Positions 37,222 through 46,913 of a stretch of DNA of 64,000 nt are shown piece by piece. Position numbers and translations under genes: made by a program. The DNA lies in NCBI RefSeq assembly GCF_001634365.1, contig NZ_CP014580.1, positions 186,001 through 250,000 on the forward strand. Reading direction: 5' to 3'. The notes under the pieces were generated by a model. That model worked only from the letters and a program-made list of their open reading frames with translations, had not been told where the DNA came from and made no database searches. Numbering within the stretch: the stretch's first letter is position 1; every line of letters begins with the position of its first letter. This DNA comes from Paraburkholderia phytofirmans OLGA172. Its GTDB lineage: Bacteria; Pseudomonadota; Gammaproteobacteria; Burkholderiales; Burkholderiaceae.

Positions 37222-39198
37222 ATGTCTACCATCGGGCTTAATCAACTCAACACTACGACGCCGCAAATCCCCGCGCTCAAGCACGCAAGCATCGACGGCA
37301 TGGAGGCTTACCATGCGCTCGTGGCCGAGGCCGAGCGCGATCACGAAGCGTTCTGGGCGCGGCTTGCCAGAGAGCATCTCGAGTGGCGCCGGCCATTCAC
37401 GAAAGTCCTGAACGAGGCAAACGCGCCGTTCTATCAATGGTTCGAAGACGGCGAACTCAACGCGTCATACAACTGCCTGGATCGCAACCTCGCCAACGGA
37501 CTGGCCGGCAAAACGGCCATCGTGTTCGAGGCGGACGATGGCAAGATCAGGCGCGTCACTTATCAGGAGCTCTATCACCGCGTGTGCAGACTCGCCAACG
37601 CGCTGCGCGCGCGCGGCGTGAAGAAAAGCGACCGGGTGGTGATTTACATGCCGATGTCAGTCGAAGGTGTCGTTGCCATGCTGGCGTGTGCACGCATCGG
37701 CGCGCCGCACTCCGTCGTGTTCGGCGGCTTTTCCGCCAAATCGCTACATGAACGGATGGTCGATGTCGGCGCGGTGGCCGTGGTGACGGCCGACGAACAG
37801 ATGCGCGGCGGCAAGCCGCTGCCGCTTAAGACAATCGTCGACGAAGCCCTTGCGATGGGCGGCGCCGAAGCCGTCAAAACGGTCGTCATCTATCGGCGTA
37901 CCGGCGGCCGGATCCCCTGGATCGCCGGACGCGACACGTGGCTGCACGAGCTCGAACGAAACCAGCCTGATACCTGCGAGCCGGAATGGGTCGGCGCCGA
38001 ACATCCGCTATTCGTGCTGTACACATCAGGGTCAACTGGCGCGCCTAAAGGCGTTCAGCACAGCACCGGTGGTTATCTGCTGTGGGCCGGCTTGACGATG
38101 AAATGGACCTTCGACATCAAGCCGGCCGATGTCTTCTGGTGTACCGCCGATATCGGCTGGATCACCGGTCACACGTATATCTGTTATGGCCCGACCGCAG
38201 TAGGTGCAACCCAGGTCATCTTTGAAGGCGTGCCCACCTATCCGAATGCAGGCCGCTTCTGGGACATGATTCAGCGCCATCAGGTCAGCATCTTCTACAC
38301 CGCACCCACGGCCATCCGGTCTCTCATCAAGAGCGCCGACGCTGACACTACGGTGCATCCTGACAGCTTCGACCTGAGCAGCTTGCGCATTCTCGGCACG
38401 GTCGGCGAGCCGATCAACCCAAGCGCATGGAACTGGTACGCCGAACATGTCGGCGGTGGCCGCTGTCCGGTGCTCGACACGTTCTGGCAGACCGAGACAG
38501 GCGGCCACATGATCTCGCCGCTGCCCGGCGCTACCCCGCTCGTACCGGGATCGTGCACGCTGCCGCTGCCGGGCATCGATGCGGCGATCGTCGACGAAAC
38601 CGGCCATGAAGTCGCCAACGGACAAGGCGGCGTGCTTGTCATCCGCAAGCCGTGGCCGTCGATGATCCGCACGATCTGGGGCAATCCTGAGCGCTTTCGC
38701 AACGGCTACTACCCCGACGAACTCGGCGGCAAGCTGTACCTCGCCGGCGACGGCGCGATTCGCGACCGGGACACAGGCTACTTTACGATCACCGGTCGTA
38801 TCGACGACGTGCTGAACGTCTCCGGCCACCGCATGGGCACGATGGAAATCGAGTCGGCGCTGGCGGCCAATCCGCTCGTCGCCGAGGCTGCGGTTGCCGG
38901 GCGTCCGGATGAAACGTTCGGCGAAGCCATCGTCGCCTTCATCGTTCTGAAGACGGCACGGCCCACCGGTGCTGAGGCAAAACGCGTAGCGGACGAGTTG
39001 CGCGCCTGGGTCGGCAAGGAAATCGGTCCAATCGCGAAACCGAAAGACATCCGTTTCGGCGACGCAATGCCCAAGACCCGCTCCGGCAAGGTCGTGCGCC
39101 GCTTGTTGCGTTCAGTTGCAAAAGGCGAAGCGATTTCACAAGACACGTCGACCGTCGAGAATCCCGCCGTGATTTCCCAGTTCGCCGATTCGATCTGA
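37222..39198 (+). CDS. acs: Acetyl-CoA synthetase
   Basis: 658 aa, AMP-forming. It makes acetyl-CoA from acetate, ATP and CoA. The AMP-binding motif [11 protein letters not shown] is near residue 270, [10 protein letters not shown] at about 420, and the catalytic, acetylatable Lys623 in R-S-G-K-V. The length matches the family (about 650). The frame has an earlier ATG at 37114, but GGAG stands ahead of 37222. It is followed by an acetate permease, giving an acetate-scavenging pair, with a perfect FNR box upstream. Confidence 0.95.
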   Translation: MSTIGLNQLNTTTPQIPALKHASIDGMEAYHALVAEAERDHEAFWARLAREHLEWRRPFTKVLNEANAPFYQWFEDGELNASYNCLDRNLANGLAGKTAIVFEADDGKIRRVTYQELYHRVCRLANALRARGVKKSDRVVIYMPMSVEGVVAMLACARIGAPHSVVFGGFSAKSLHERMVDVGAVAVVTADEQMRGGKPLPLKTIVDEALAMGGAEAVKTVVIYRRTGGRIPWIAGRDTWLHELERNQPDTCEPEWVGAEHPLFVLYTSGSTGAPKGVQHSTGGYLLWAGLTMKWTFDIKPADVFWCTADIGWITGHTYICYGPTAVGATQVIFEGVPTYPNAGRFWDMIQRHQVSIFYTAPTAIRSLIKSADADTTVHPDSFDLSSLRILGTVGEPINPSAWNWYAEHVGGGRCPVLDTFWQTETGGHMISPLPGATPLVPGSCTLPLPGIDAAIVDETGHEVANGQGGVLVIRKPWPSMIRTIWGNPERFRNGYYPDELGGKLYLAGDGAIRDRDTGYFTITGRIDDVLNVSGHRMGTMEIESALAANPLVAEAAVAGRPDETFGEAIVAFIVLKTARPTGAEAKRVADELRAWVGKEIGPIAKPKDIRFGDAMPKTRSGKVVRRLLRSVAKGEAISQDTSTVENPAVISQFADSI

Positions 39199-39321
39199 AC
39201 AGTTCGGCGGTCCGGCGCTCAGACGTTCAAACGTTCGATCGTGTTGTGGCCGATGCGCGGCGCCCGTCTTAAGGACAGCCGCGCAATCGACCTCTACTTC
39301 TGTTTGCATGAGGAATTCATC

Positions 39322-39927
39322 ATGAATATCAAAGCCCCTAATCCCGCTTCACTCGGCCTCGCCGGTTTTGCCTTGACGACCTGGTTGCTCAGCATGATCA
39401 ACGCCGGCTGGTTCAGCGGCGATTCGATGGGCATGGTGCTCGCCGTCGCTTTCGCTTATGGCGGCACCGCGCAGATGCTCGCCGGACTCATGGAAATACC
39501 GCGCGGCAATGGTTTCGGCGCGACAGCCTTTCTGAGCTATGGCGCCTTCTGGTGGTCGTTCGCCCTCTTCGTGCTGTTCCTGCACGGCACCGTGCCCGCA
39601 GCGTTCGTCGGCTGGTATCTGTTCCTGTGGGGCATGTTCACGCTTTATATGTGGGTCGCGACATGGCATGCGCCGCGCGCATTGCAACTGGTGTTTCTGT
39701 CTCTGTGGATCACTTTCTTCGTGCTGGCTGCGAGCGAATGGACCGGCCTCGTGTGGGTGCACCACGCCGGCGGTTACCTCGGTCTGCTGACGGCGCTGCT
39801 GGCTTTCTACCTGTCGGCGGCTGAGATCATCAACGAAACGCATGGGCACACAGTGCTGCCGGTGGGAACCGTCGTTCAGAAGATCGACGTGACCGTAACG
39901 GTCACCGAGGGACTCCGCGGCGCTTGA
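39322..39927 (+). CDS. satP: Acetate uptake transporter (GPR1/FUN34/YaaH family)
   Basis: 201 aa, six membrane helices. The family motif N-P-A-S-L-G-L-A-G-F-A-L-T-T is at about residues 6-19, and G-G-x-x-Q-M-L-A-G-L-M-E near 45. The family moves acetate and succinate with protons. AGGA precedes the ATG. It is 123 bp after acs on the same strand, so co-transcription and joint function in acetate uptake and activation are likely. Confidence 0.92.
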   Translation: MNIKAPNPASLGLAGFALTTWLLSMINAGWFSGDSMGMVLAVAFAYGGTAQMLAGLMEIPRGNGFGATAFLSYGAFWWSFALFVLFLHGTVPAAFVGWYLFLWGMFTLYMWVATWHAPRALQLVFLSLWITFFVLAASEWTGLVWVHHAGGYLGLLTALLAFYLSAAEIINETHGHTVLPVGTVVQKIDVTVTVTEGLRGA

Positions 39928-39933
39928 AAGCAG

Positions 39934-39955
39934 GCGGCGGCCACTGCACCGCCGC
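39934..39955 (+). other. GC-rich hairpin after satP
   Basis: Arms GCGGCGG and CCGCCGC with an 8-base loop lie just past the satP stop and before the DUF1275 gene. There is no T-run, so terminator function is doubtful. Confidence 0.35.
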
Positions 39956-39976
39956 TCACACTGATAAAATCTCGGC

Positions 39977-40720
39977 ATGCCGATCAACTATCTTCGAGGA
40001 TTCACGAAACCTGAGCGCAGTGACGCGGCGAATCTGCGCTTGGGTCGATCGCTAGCTTTCGTCGCCGGCGCGGCCAACGCCGGCGGCTTCCTCGCTGTGG
40101 GGCAGTACACATCACACATGTCGGGCATTGTGTCGTCGCTCGCCGACAACCTCGCGCTCGGCGAAATCAACGCGATCGTTACGGGATTGAGTTCTTTGTT
40201 GTCGTTCCTTTTCGGGGCCGCCACGTCCGCAATCATGATCAACTGGGGGCGTCGCCAGCAATTGCACAGTCTGTATGCAATGCCGTTGATGCTCGAGGCT
40301 ACGCTGCTCCTCTGCTTTGGCCTGCTTGGAACAAATCTCGAGACCCATCGCGTCCTTTTCGTACCGGCGACCGTCTGTCTTCTGTGCTATGTGATGGGTC
40401 TGCAGAACGCCATGATCACAAAGATCTCAAAGGCGGAGATCCGCACGACGCACGTCACCGGTCTTGTGACGGATATCGGCATCGAACTCGGCAAGTTCTT
40501 TTACTGGAATGTTGGAGCAATGGATGGGAGTACCGTCCGCGCAGATCGCGAGAAACTGCGCATCCTCGGATCGCTCCTATTGTCGTTCCTCGCAGGTGGC
40601 CTGACAGGCGCCGTAGGCTTCAAGCACTTTGGGTTCATCTCGACCATTCCCCTTGCTGTCGTACTTCTTACTCTCGCCGCTGTTCCGGTCCTCGACGATA
40701 TGCTCGCGCAGCGCCGGTAG
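39977..40720 (+). CDS. DUF1275-family membrane protein
   Basis: 247 aa with about six membrane helices. The family pattern A-G-x-x-N-A-G-G-F-L-A-V-G-Q-Y-T-S-H-M-S-G (about residues 32-52) and G-L-Q-N-A-M-I-T-K-I-S...R-T-T-H-V-T-G-L-V-T-D-I-G (about 140-165) are clear. DUF1275 (YoaK-like) proteins are widespread and of unknown function. No good ribosome site is seen. It lies 49 bp after satP on the same strand and could be part of that transcript. Confidence 0.82.
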   Translation: MPINYLRGFTKPERSDAANLRLGRSLAFVAGAANAGGFLAVGQYTSHMSGIVSSLADNLALGEINAIVTGLSSLLSFLFGAATSAIMINWGRRQQLHSLYAMPLMLEATLLLCFGLLGTNLETHRVLFVPATVCLLCYVMGLQNAMITKISKAEIRTTHVTGLVTDIGIELGKFFYWNVGAMDGSTVRADREKLRILGSLLLSFLAGGLTGAVGFKHFGFISTIPLAVVLLTLAAVPVLDDMLAQRR

Positions 40721-40914
40721 AGTACTTTTCGCAATGCCCCCTGTTTCGCGCTGCTCGACCGCTGGTCACGTCACGCCGCGGGATTGGGTGACGGGATACG
40801 TCGAACAGAAACGTTACCCCTTCCTTGATTGGAACTGAACGGCATCGAATTCATATTGCGCCTAATGGAGGTGCAATTAACGTGGACTGGCTGCGTATCG
40901 AGCGCTGCGAACCG

Positions 40915-41496
40915 CTAGTTATTCGCGTCCGGAATGGCCTTGACGATCATCGAGAATAGCTTGCCAAGATCCTCTTCGAGCTTGACTCCATCGAACGGAT
41001 CACGGTTGACCCCAAACACCGCGTCAATCTCGGCCCAGTCATCCGTCGTCAGCAAACGTCTCGCAGCAGGCAGAATCACTTCCTCCTCCAGACTCCGGTG
41101 TCTCAGGCAGAACTCTGCGTATTCCTGCACCAGGGCGCGCAGCGCAGCAAATGCGGACTCGCCCTTCAGTTCATACCGGGTCAGCGCGTGCTCCAGATCT
41201 CGCACCCGCGCGTCACCTTCAGCGTGCTGGGCCTCCAGTTCGTCAAGTACATCGTCAAATTCATCTGTCCGGGCCCGCAACCGAGCAAACAGGTAACGAT
41301 CCTCCTTCCGATGATGCACCTGCTCCGGATACTCCCGGATGTAGTAAAGCATCGCCCGAAACACCATGAGACCCGGAGCCTTCGACCCAGTTTCCAGCAG
41401 GCGGGTAAAACGCAGCATGCCTTCAATAATCGCAGACAACTGCCGGTGCTCATTAAGGATGACTAGTATGGCACTGCGAGGTCCCAGCGGCTGCAT
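40915..41496 (-). CDS. Hemerythrin-like protein
   Basis: 193 aa, four-helix bundle. The iron ligands of a hemerythrin HHE domain are visible: H in N-E-H-R-Q, V-H-H-R-K-E-D, A-Q-H-A-E-G-D and R-H-R-S-L-E-E-E. Such proteins bind oxygen or act in redox sensing. GGAGAG precedes ATG 41496. A perfect FNR box lies 123 bp upstream. A full-length paralog of exactly the same length is at 51196-51777. Confidence 0.85.
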   Translation of the reverse strand: MQPLGPRSAILVILNEHRQLSAIIEGMLRFTRLLETGSKAPGLMVFRAMLYYIREYPEQVHHRKEDRYLFARLRARTDEFDDVLDELEAQHAEGDARVRDLEHALTRYELKGESAFAALRALVQEYAEFCLRHRSLEEEVILPAARRLLTTDDWAEIDAVFGVNRDPFDGVKLEEDLGKLFSMIVKAIPDANN

Positions 41497-41618
41497 ATCA
41501 AACTCTCCGACCTTCGAAATACACTGACGATTTGATTGCCTGCCACGCATTGACGGCGAGCACCGACGAGAACGTCCTCACTTTCACTTCACTGTGGACG
41601 TCCGGCAACGCCTGCGCG

Positions 41619-41632
41619 TTGATTGAGATCAA
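41619..41632. promoter_or_regulatory. Perfect FNR box TTGATTGAGATCAA
   Basis: Exact consensus, 123 bp upstream of the hemerythrin start. The IS5 element begins only 12 bp beyond it, leaving this site intact. Confidence 0.8.
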
Positions 41633-41644
41633 CCGGCACACTAG

Positions 41645-42854
41645 GGAAACGCTGATTTATTCAACTCGGCGGTCATCGATGACGTAGCCGAGGACGTTGT
41701 AGAAAGAAGTTCAAGGAGCAGACCCACGACGATGAAGCGGCAGATCGGTTTTGCGGAAGCGGAAAGTGCGGGCAAGAAGCGCGTGACCAAGCGTCAACGC
41801 TTTCTGGCCGAGATGGAGAAGGTCGTCCCTTGGTCGCGACTGTTGTCGGTCATTGAGCCGCACTATCCGAAGGGCGAGCGAGGCCGGCCGCCGATTGGCC
41901 CGGAGCGGATGCTGCGAATCTACTTCCTGCAGCAGTGGTACGGGTTGTCGGACGAAGGTCTGGAAGACGCGCTGTACGACAGCATTGCGATGCGAGCCTT
42001 CGCCGGCATTGATCTGGCGGTCGAGAACGTGCCGGATGCGACCACACTGTTGAAGTTTCGGCGTCTGCTGATCGAGCATGAGCTTACGCGGAAGTTGTTC
42101 GACGAGATCGGCATCTCGCTGTGTGAGCGTGGGCTGATGATGAAAGAAGGCACGCTGGTCGACGCGACGATCATCGAAGCGCCGCCGTCGACCAAGAACG
42201 CCGCAAAGAGCCGCGACCCGGAGATGCATCAGACGAAGAAGGGAAACGAATGGCACTTCGGTATGAAGGCGCACGTTGGTGTCGACGCCGATTCGGGGCT
42301 GGTGCATAGCGTGGTGGGCACGGCGGCCAACGTGTCGGATGTGTCGCAGGCCCATGCCCTGCTGCACGGGCATGAGGAGGAAGCGTTTGGCGATGCGGGC
42401 TACATCGGCGTGGACAAACGCGACGAGATGAAGGGCAAACCGGTGAAATGGCGCGTGGCGGCCAAGCGCGGCAAGATCAAGGCGATGCAGGAAGGTCCGC
42501 TGAAGGACCTGGTGATCGCGGTCGAGCGAACCAAGGCGCAGATCCGCGCGCGGGTCGAGCATCCGTTTCATGTCGTGAAGAACCTGTTCCGTCATCGCAA
42601 GGTTCGCTACAAGGGGCTGGCCAAGAACACGGCACAGCTGTTCAGCCTGTTCGCGCTGGCGAATCTGGTGATCGCGAAAAATCAGCTGCTGTCGGCTCAT
42701 GGGAGCAATCCGTCATGTGTCTGAAAAACGGGAGAAGTGAGGCTTGTTCCCGAGCTAATTTCACCGAAATCGATGCTCATTCACTTCGTCATCCAGAAAA
42801 TTCCACGCCATCTCGCCTACGACCTGGGCGATTGGTCTATTGATCAGTGTTTCC
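41645..42854 (+). mobile_element. Complete IS5-family insertion sequence
   Basis: 1210 bp. The ends match as inverted repeats: GGAAACGCTGAT on the left and GGAAACACTGAT (reverse complement) on the right, 11 of 12 identical. It is flanked by a 4-bp direct repeat CTAG (41641-41644 and 42855-42858), the usual target duplication of the IS5 group. It carries one intact transposase. It lies between the hemerythrin and HAD phosphatase genes. Confidence 0.92.
41732..42724 (+). CDS. IS5-family transposase
   Basis: 330 aa DDE transposase, full length. An N-terminal DUF772-type domain (about residues 45-125; R-P-P-I-G-P-E-R-M-L-R-I-Y-F-L-Q-Q-W-Y-G-L-S-D-E) is followed by the catalytic core with Asp in V-D-A-T-I-I-E-A-P-P-S-T-K-N, the W-H-F-G-M-K-A-H-V-G-V-D segment, Asp in F-G-D-A-G-Y and Glu in R-V-E-H-P-F-H. 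The gene is intact, so the element may be active. Confidence 0.95.
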   Translation: MKRQIGFAEAESAGKKRVTKRQRFLAEMEKVVPWSRLLSVIEPHYPKGERGRPPIGPERMLRIYFLQQWYGLSDEGLEDALYDSIAMRAFAGIDLAVENVPDATTLLKFRRLLIEHELTRKLFDEIGISLCERGLMMKEGTLVDATIIEAPPSTKNAAKSRDPEMHQTKKGNEWHFGMKAHVGVDADSGLVHSVVGTAANVSDVSQAHALLHGHEEEAFGDAGYIGVDKRDEMKGKPVKWRVAAKRGKIKAMQEGPLKDLVIAVERTKAQIRARVEHPFHVVKNLFRHRKVRYKGLAKNTAQLFSLFALANLVIAKNQLLSAHGSNPSCV

Positions 42855-42869
42855 CTAGAAGTGCGACGT

Positions 42870-43535
42870 CTATGCATCGATGGAAGGCATTTCGCCGTGG
42901 CCGCGTAGCCACGCATGATTGGCGAGCGCGAGCATTTCCGTGTCGCCTCGACTATCACCATACGCATAGAGCACACGCGGTTGACCGTCGACGAACCAGT
43001 GTTGCAGTCGTCGCACTTTTTCTGGTCCCCAACAATTCGGCGAAGCCAGGCGGCCGTAAAAGCGGCCGTCACGAAATTCGAGTTCGGTCGCAAGGACCGC
43101 GTCGAATCCCGCGCTCGTAGCCCAGGCCTTCAGGTAGAGCGCGGGCGACGCGCTGACCAGTACCAGTAGGTGACCACGACGCTTATGTTCTCCGATCCGC
43201 GCGGCCATTTCCGGTCGAACAAGCGCCGGCAATCTTTGAGCTGCGTATCGCTGCGCCGCGTCCTCCAGTTCACACCGGGTAGCGGCACCGATCGTCTCGG
43301 CAAGAAAATGCGCTTTCGCGGTGCCCCGGTCGCACGCGCCAATCAACATGCCAGCCAGCCATGGAGCCGCACGAATCGCGCCATAGATCAACCTTCGACT
43401 ACCGACTGCGTAACGCACAAAATCGGGCAGGCTGTCCGAGGCGGTGATGGTACCGTCGAAATCGAAGGCGGCAACAACCTGATCGCGCCGCGTTGTTCGA
43501 TAGAGGGCGCAGTCCGGTTTCCAGTCACTTGTCAA
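42870..43535 (-). CDS. HAD-IB family phosphatase
   Basis: 221 aa. The HAD catalytic motif D-F-D-G-T-I-T is at about residues 24-30, S-A-S-P near 130 and the metal motif Y-G-D-S-R-G-D-T near 193. This is the SerB-like (class IB) group of phosphoserine or phospholipid-head-group phosphatases; the substrate is unknown. Its ATG overlaps the propeller gene stop by 4 bp, making it the last gene of a three-gene operon. The IS5 element ends 16 bp beyond its stop. Confidence 0.85.
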   Translation of the reverse strand: MTSDWKPDCALYRTTRRDQVVAAFDFDGTITASDSLPDFVRYAVGSRRLIYGAIRAAPWLAGMLIGACDRGTAKAHFLAETIGAATRCELEDAAQRYAAQRLPALVRPEMAARIGEHKRRGHLLVLVSASPALYLKAWATSAGFDAVLATELEFRDGRFYGRLASPNCWGPEKVRRLQHWFVDGQPRVLYAYGDSRGDTEMLALANHAWLRGHGEMPSIDA

Positions 43536-44704
43536 CGCATATTCCCCGTGTGGCCGAGTGAATAACGCCCGGGCTGCGGCCAGACGGTGAGCCCATGCGG
43601 TTCCGCGCCAACCGGAATGGATTTGACGGAGCCGGTTGTCGTATCGATCGCGTAGACAACGTCATCGAAGCGACCGGATAGCCAAAGCATCTTGCCATCC
43701 GCGCTGACATTTCCCATGTCGGGACTGCCGCCACCCGGAATCGGCCAGTTCGCGACGACCTTGCGCGTTGCGAAGTCGATCACCGACACGCTGCCCTTGC
43801 CATGTTTCGGTCCGTGCACGAGATTGGAGCCGCGATTGGACACATAGAGCCGGGTCCCGTCGCGGCTCGGGTACAGGCCGTGCGTACCGACGCCGGTCTT
43901 GATGAAGCCGATCTTGGTGAAGCTGTCGCCGTCGACCACGTAGACGCCGTCGGCCATCATGTCGGCGACATAGAACACCTTGCCGTCCGGCGAGATGCGG
44001 ATGTCCTGTGGCATGCCCTTCCTGTCGAGTTCGAGATAGCCCACGACCTTGCGGTTGACGAGATCGATCTTGGCCAGCTTGCCGCCGAATTCACAGGTGA
44101 AGAGCGCATACTTGCCGTCGATCGAGAAATCTGCGTGATTGATGCCTTTGCACTGGGGCGCTTCGAGACTCGATTTCAGCGCCATCGTGTGCGCATCCCG
44201 AAAGTCCAGTCGCGCGTGAGCTTCGGCCACCACGATCGCCTCTTTGCCGTCCGGTGTGAAGTACATGTTGTAGGGATCGTCGACCATGATCTGCTTGCCG
44301 GGTTTGCCGGTCTTCGGATCGATCGGGGTCATGCTGCCGTCGGGGCGGCCTTCGGCGTTGTTTGCCACCCACACCGTCTGCAGATCCCATGCAGGGACGA
44401 CGTGCTGCGGACTGAAGCCGACGTGAAACCTGTCGACCACCTTCAGCGTGACCGGATCGATCACGTAGACGTCGTTCGAACGCAGGTTCGGCACGTAGAC
44501 GCGCGGCAACGCGCCGGCGACCGCGGGGCTAAGATGGCCGGCGCCCGCTTCGCTGTACAGGTTATCGGGATTCACCACTGGCGGCATGCCGGCCACCGTG
44601 GTGACAGCCGACGCGGCCGATGCAGCGCCGGCGGCGCAGAAACCGGCCAGCGCGATGGCGACGGCCGTTGCAACGTGCGAAAAGCGGGGGAAACACAATT
44701 GCAT
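43532..44704 (-). CDS. Secreted YVTN beta-propeller protein
   Basis: 390 aa. A Sec signal peptide (cleavage near A-S-A, about residue 30) leads to a propeller of about seven blades with repeated V-Y-V-x-N/D-x-x-S-N-D-V-Y-V-I-D and S-P-D-G-K-x-x-Y-V-A-D strands. YVTN proteins are periplasmic and often accompany redox or quinoprotein systems. The open frame extends 100 codons up, but ATG 44704 with the signal peptide is the sensible start. It lies between the creatininase-family and HAD genes. Confidence 0.85.
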   Translation of the reverse strand: MQLCFPRFSHVATAVAIALAGFCAAGAASAASAVTTVAGMPPVVNPDNLYSEAGAGHLSPAVAGALPRVYVPNLRSNDVYVIDPVTLKVVDRFHVGFSPQHVVPAWDLQTVWVANNAEGRPDGSMTPIDPKTGKPGKQIMVDDPYNMYFTPDGKEAIVVAEAHARLDFRDAHTMALKSSLEAPQCKGINHADFSIDGKYALFTCEFGGKLAKIDLVNRKVVGYLELDRKGMPQDIRISPDGKVFYVADMMADGVYVVDGDSFTKIGFIKTGVGTHGLYPSRDGTRLYVSNRGSNLVHGPKHGKGSVSVIDFATRKVVANWPIPGGGSPDMGNVSADGKMLWLSGRFDDVVYAIDTTTGSVKSIPVGAEPHGLTVWPQPGRYSLGHTGNMR

Positions 44705-44765
44705 GGTGAATTCCGTTATCGAGTGAATGGCTGATCGGGGCGGAAGCGGGCGTCGTCCGAATGCT

Positions 44766-45581
44766 TCAACGGCTTGCGGTCTCTTTTTTGATGGCATCGA
44801 TGGTCCGCGAAACGATCGCGTCAATACCCAGTTGACCGAGTTCGACGCTCGAGTGGCGCGGGTCGCCGCCATAGACGCCGTCGGCCGGTCCCAGTTTAGG
44901 GCCGGTTCGCAGATGCTCGAGCCGCACCATCTGCGGTGCCACCGCCAGCAGCAGCGAGGTATCCGCGAGTCCCGCATGCGTGCCGATTTCGGCATCGCTG
45001 ACACCGTGCTGCCGCAGGATCTGCGCGTAGCCGTCCGAACTGGTGCCGTAGTACTCAGGCGGCACGAATGCGCGGGCGTTCGTGCCGGCCCAGCTCTTGT
45101 TGAGCTGGGCTACGACGTGTCTGACATCGTTCTGGTAGCCGCCGTGGTCGCCGAGAAAGACGACGTTGGTAAAGCCGTGAACCTTGAAACTGTTCGCGGC
45201 AGATTCCAGCGTCTTTTCGAACACGTCGTCCGGCACGGTGATCGTGCCGGGAAAGCGCATGTGCGAAGTCGGTGGAGCGTAGCCACCCTCCGGGACATAG
45301 GCGATGACCGGCGCGACGATCGCATTGGCCAAGCCCTCGGCGATCCGCTGCGACAGCACCCTGACGCGTGCATTGTGTTTGCCGAGTGCGACGTCAGGGC
45401 CGCTTTGCTCGGTCCCGCCAATAGGGATGATGATGGTGGTCTTGCCCGTCTGAATCTGGTCACGCAGTTCGGTCCAGGTCAGGTCCTCAAGGAATACTGT
45501 TTTCGGGGTTTGAGCAAAAACAGTCTGCGTAGCGATGAGCAAAATGACGGATGCGAAAGCTCGTCTTGGTGGAAAGCGCAT
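44766..45581 (-). CDS. Exported creatininase-family amidohydrolase
   Basis: 271 aa. The N-terminus is a Sec signal (cleavage near V-F-A-Q, residue 23). The metal site pattern I-P-I-G-G-T-E-Q-S-G-P...H-N (about 51-70), G-D-H-G-G-Y-Q-N and H-A-G-x-x-D-T-S fits the creatininase family, which hydrolyses cyclic amides or formamides. An exported member is less common. It is the first gene of the operon with the propeller and HAD phosphatase, so a periplasmic pathway is plausible but unidentified. Confidence 0.82.
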   Translation of the reverse strand: MRFPPRRAFASVILLIATQTVFAQTPKTVFLEDLTWTELRDQIQTGKTTIIIPIGGTEQSGPDVALGKHNARVRVLSQRIAEGLANAIVAPVIAYVPEGGYAPPTSHMRFPGTITVPDDVFEKTLESAANSFKVHGFTNVVFLGDHGGYQNDVRHVVAQLNKSWAGTNARAFVPPEYYGTSSDGYAQILRQHGVSDAEIGTHAGLADTSLLLAVAPQMVRLEHLRTGPKLGPADGVYGGDPRHSSVELGQLGIDAIVSRTIDAIKKETASR

Positions 45582-45839
45582 GGAGGGGGCCTCGTGGGAA
45601 GTGCGTACCTCGTTAACGACTATCTGAATAGTACCGAACTGCCGCTTCGATCTCGAACGGCGTCATCCGGCGAGCAACATTGAGCATCTGCTCGCCGATA
45701 TCATTGCGACGCGTCCCCGACGCGGAGGCCTGCAGTTGCGTCCGGATGTAGACGGCAGACTGCCACACCGACGATTCGGTATTCCGCGCGAATCATGGCT
45801 TCCTCTGCAAGCGCCTGCCCGGCAGCAATGCTACGTCGC

Positions 45840-46298
45840 TCAGGTTGCAACGTCCGCATCACGAACCAGCAGCACCGGGCAGGTCGAGAATCGAAGAAAG
45901 CGCTCAGCGACGCTACCTAGCGTCATGCGTTGCATCCCGCGACGCCCATGGGTACCCATCACGACAAGGTCCACGTCGTGCCCCTGTACGTAACGCAGCA
46001 AGCAGCTAGCGACGTTTTCGCTGATGTTATCCGTCTCGGCGATATCGACCTTGCACGCAACGTTGCTCTCAGTCGCCTCCTTATGCGCATCCGCCAATAT
46101 TCGATCGCCTTCGGCTCGAAGCGCCTCGACCATCGCAAACTGGTCGTAATTGGCCGAATAGGCAAACATCGCGAAACGGTCGAGCACATATACCGCCGTC
46201 ATCGTTCCGTCAGCCAGCTTCGTCATGCGGATAGCTTCCTTGAGCGCACCCTTCGACGCGTTGCTGCCATCCAGTGCCACCAGGATATCTTTGTACAT
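45840..46298 (-). CDS. Universal stress protein (single domain)
   Basis: 152 aa, the same length as the USP at 6511-6969. It begins M-Y-K-D-I-L-V-A-L-D-G-S and has the ATP signature G-T-H-G-R-R-G-M-Q-R-M-T-L-G-S-V-A-E. GGAGGG precedes ATG 46298; 18 upstream in-frame codons are not used. It sits 60 bp after the second hibernation-factor-like gene, repeating the arrangement at 6.5-7.4 kb. Two FNR-like sites lie upstream of the pair. Confidence 0.92.
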   Translation of the reverse strand: MYKDILVALDGSNASKGALKEAIRMTKLADGTMTAVYVLDRFAMFAYSANYDQFAMVEALRAEGDRILADAHKEATESNVACKVDIAETDNISENVASCLLRYVQGHDVDLVVMGTHGRRGMQRMTLGSVAERFLRFSTCPVLLVRDADVAT

Positions 46299-46358
46299 GG
46301 CCACACTCCCTCCTAAGCTGGTTACGAATGCCCCCCGCTCGGCAGGTCTCACGACGGA

Positions 46359-46685
46359 TCAACGGCGCGGTCGGCGCAAGGCCTGTTCGAGCCGTCGCTC
46401 TGCCGCGTCGAATGCTGCCCGGAGCGCTATGCCCAGGTTCTCATTGAGGCAGTGCTCAACCGCAATCAGGTCATCTGTGCGGGTGATCAGATCGAGGCGC
46501 GCGTCATAGAGAAGGCTAGCTGGCTTGCCATGAAACAGACCGTTGCGTATCGCCTCGACGGTCAGGTGGCAACCGGCAAGGTATTCCCTGAACCGTTCTA
46601 GGCGCACTAACTGCATGCCAGCCTCAGCTTCGATGGGCGCAGATCCAGCAAAACCGAGATACGTAATCTGCATGCCGACTCCCAT
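46359..46685 (-). CDS. HPF/RaiA-like ribosome-associated protein (second copy)
   Basis: 108 aa. M-G-V-G-M-Q-I-T-Y-L-G-F...L-V-R-L-E-R-F...L-A-G-C-H-L-T-V-E-A-I-R and the C-terminal A-L-R-A-A-F-D-A-A-E-R-R-L mirror the protein at 7044-7379. GGAGGTGA lies 5 bases ahead of the ATG, an almost ideal ribosome site. As for its paralog, the HPF assignment rests on pattern. The FNR-like box at 46815-46828 is 130 bp upstream. Confidence 0.6.
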   Translation of the reverse strand: MGVGMQITYLGFAGSAPIEAEAGMQLVRLERFREYLAGCHLTVEAIRNGLFHGKPASLLYDARLDLITRTDDLIAVEHCLNENLGIALRAAFDAAERRLEQALRRPRR

Positions 46686-46814
46686 CGGTCACCTCCGCAA
46701 GAATGCCGCGCGTCGAGCGACGACTCCGACCTCGTCGGGAACTACGCGAGACCGCGCCCCACCCAGGCTGACGGCAATCATAAACTCATCATCTGCGCTT
46801 TCCTCGCGCGCGAA

Positions 46815-46828
46815 TTGACTTGTATCAA
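46815..46828. promoter_or_regulatory. FNR-like box TTGACTTGTATCAA
   Basis: One mismatch, 130 bp upstream of the second hibernation-like gene. Confidence 0.7.
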
Positions 46829-46899
46829 TGGTGTACACGCCATCTGCCGCATCCGCGATGCCTCACGTTTCGCGGATACGGCAGTGCATTTCGCTCGCA

Positions 46900-46913
46900 T
46901 TGATTCAAATCAA
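46900..46913. promoter_or_regulatory. Perfect FNR box TTGATTCAAATCAA
   Basis: Exact consensus. It lies 215 bp upstream of the hibernation-like gene; on the plus side no clear gene follows for 590 bp. Confidence 0.75.

Noticed and set aside
41711..42700. Minus-strand frame inside the IS5 element
   Set aside because: Exact antisense of the transposase; His/Arg-rich, no family.
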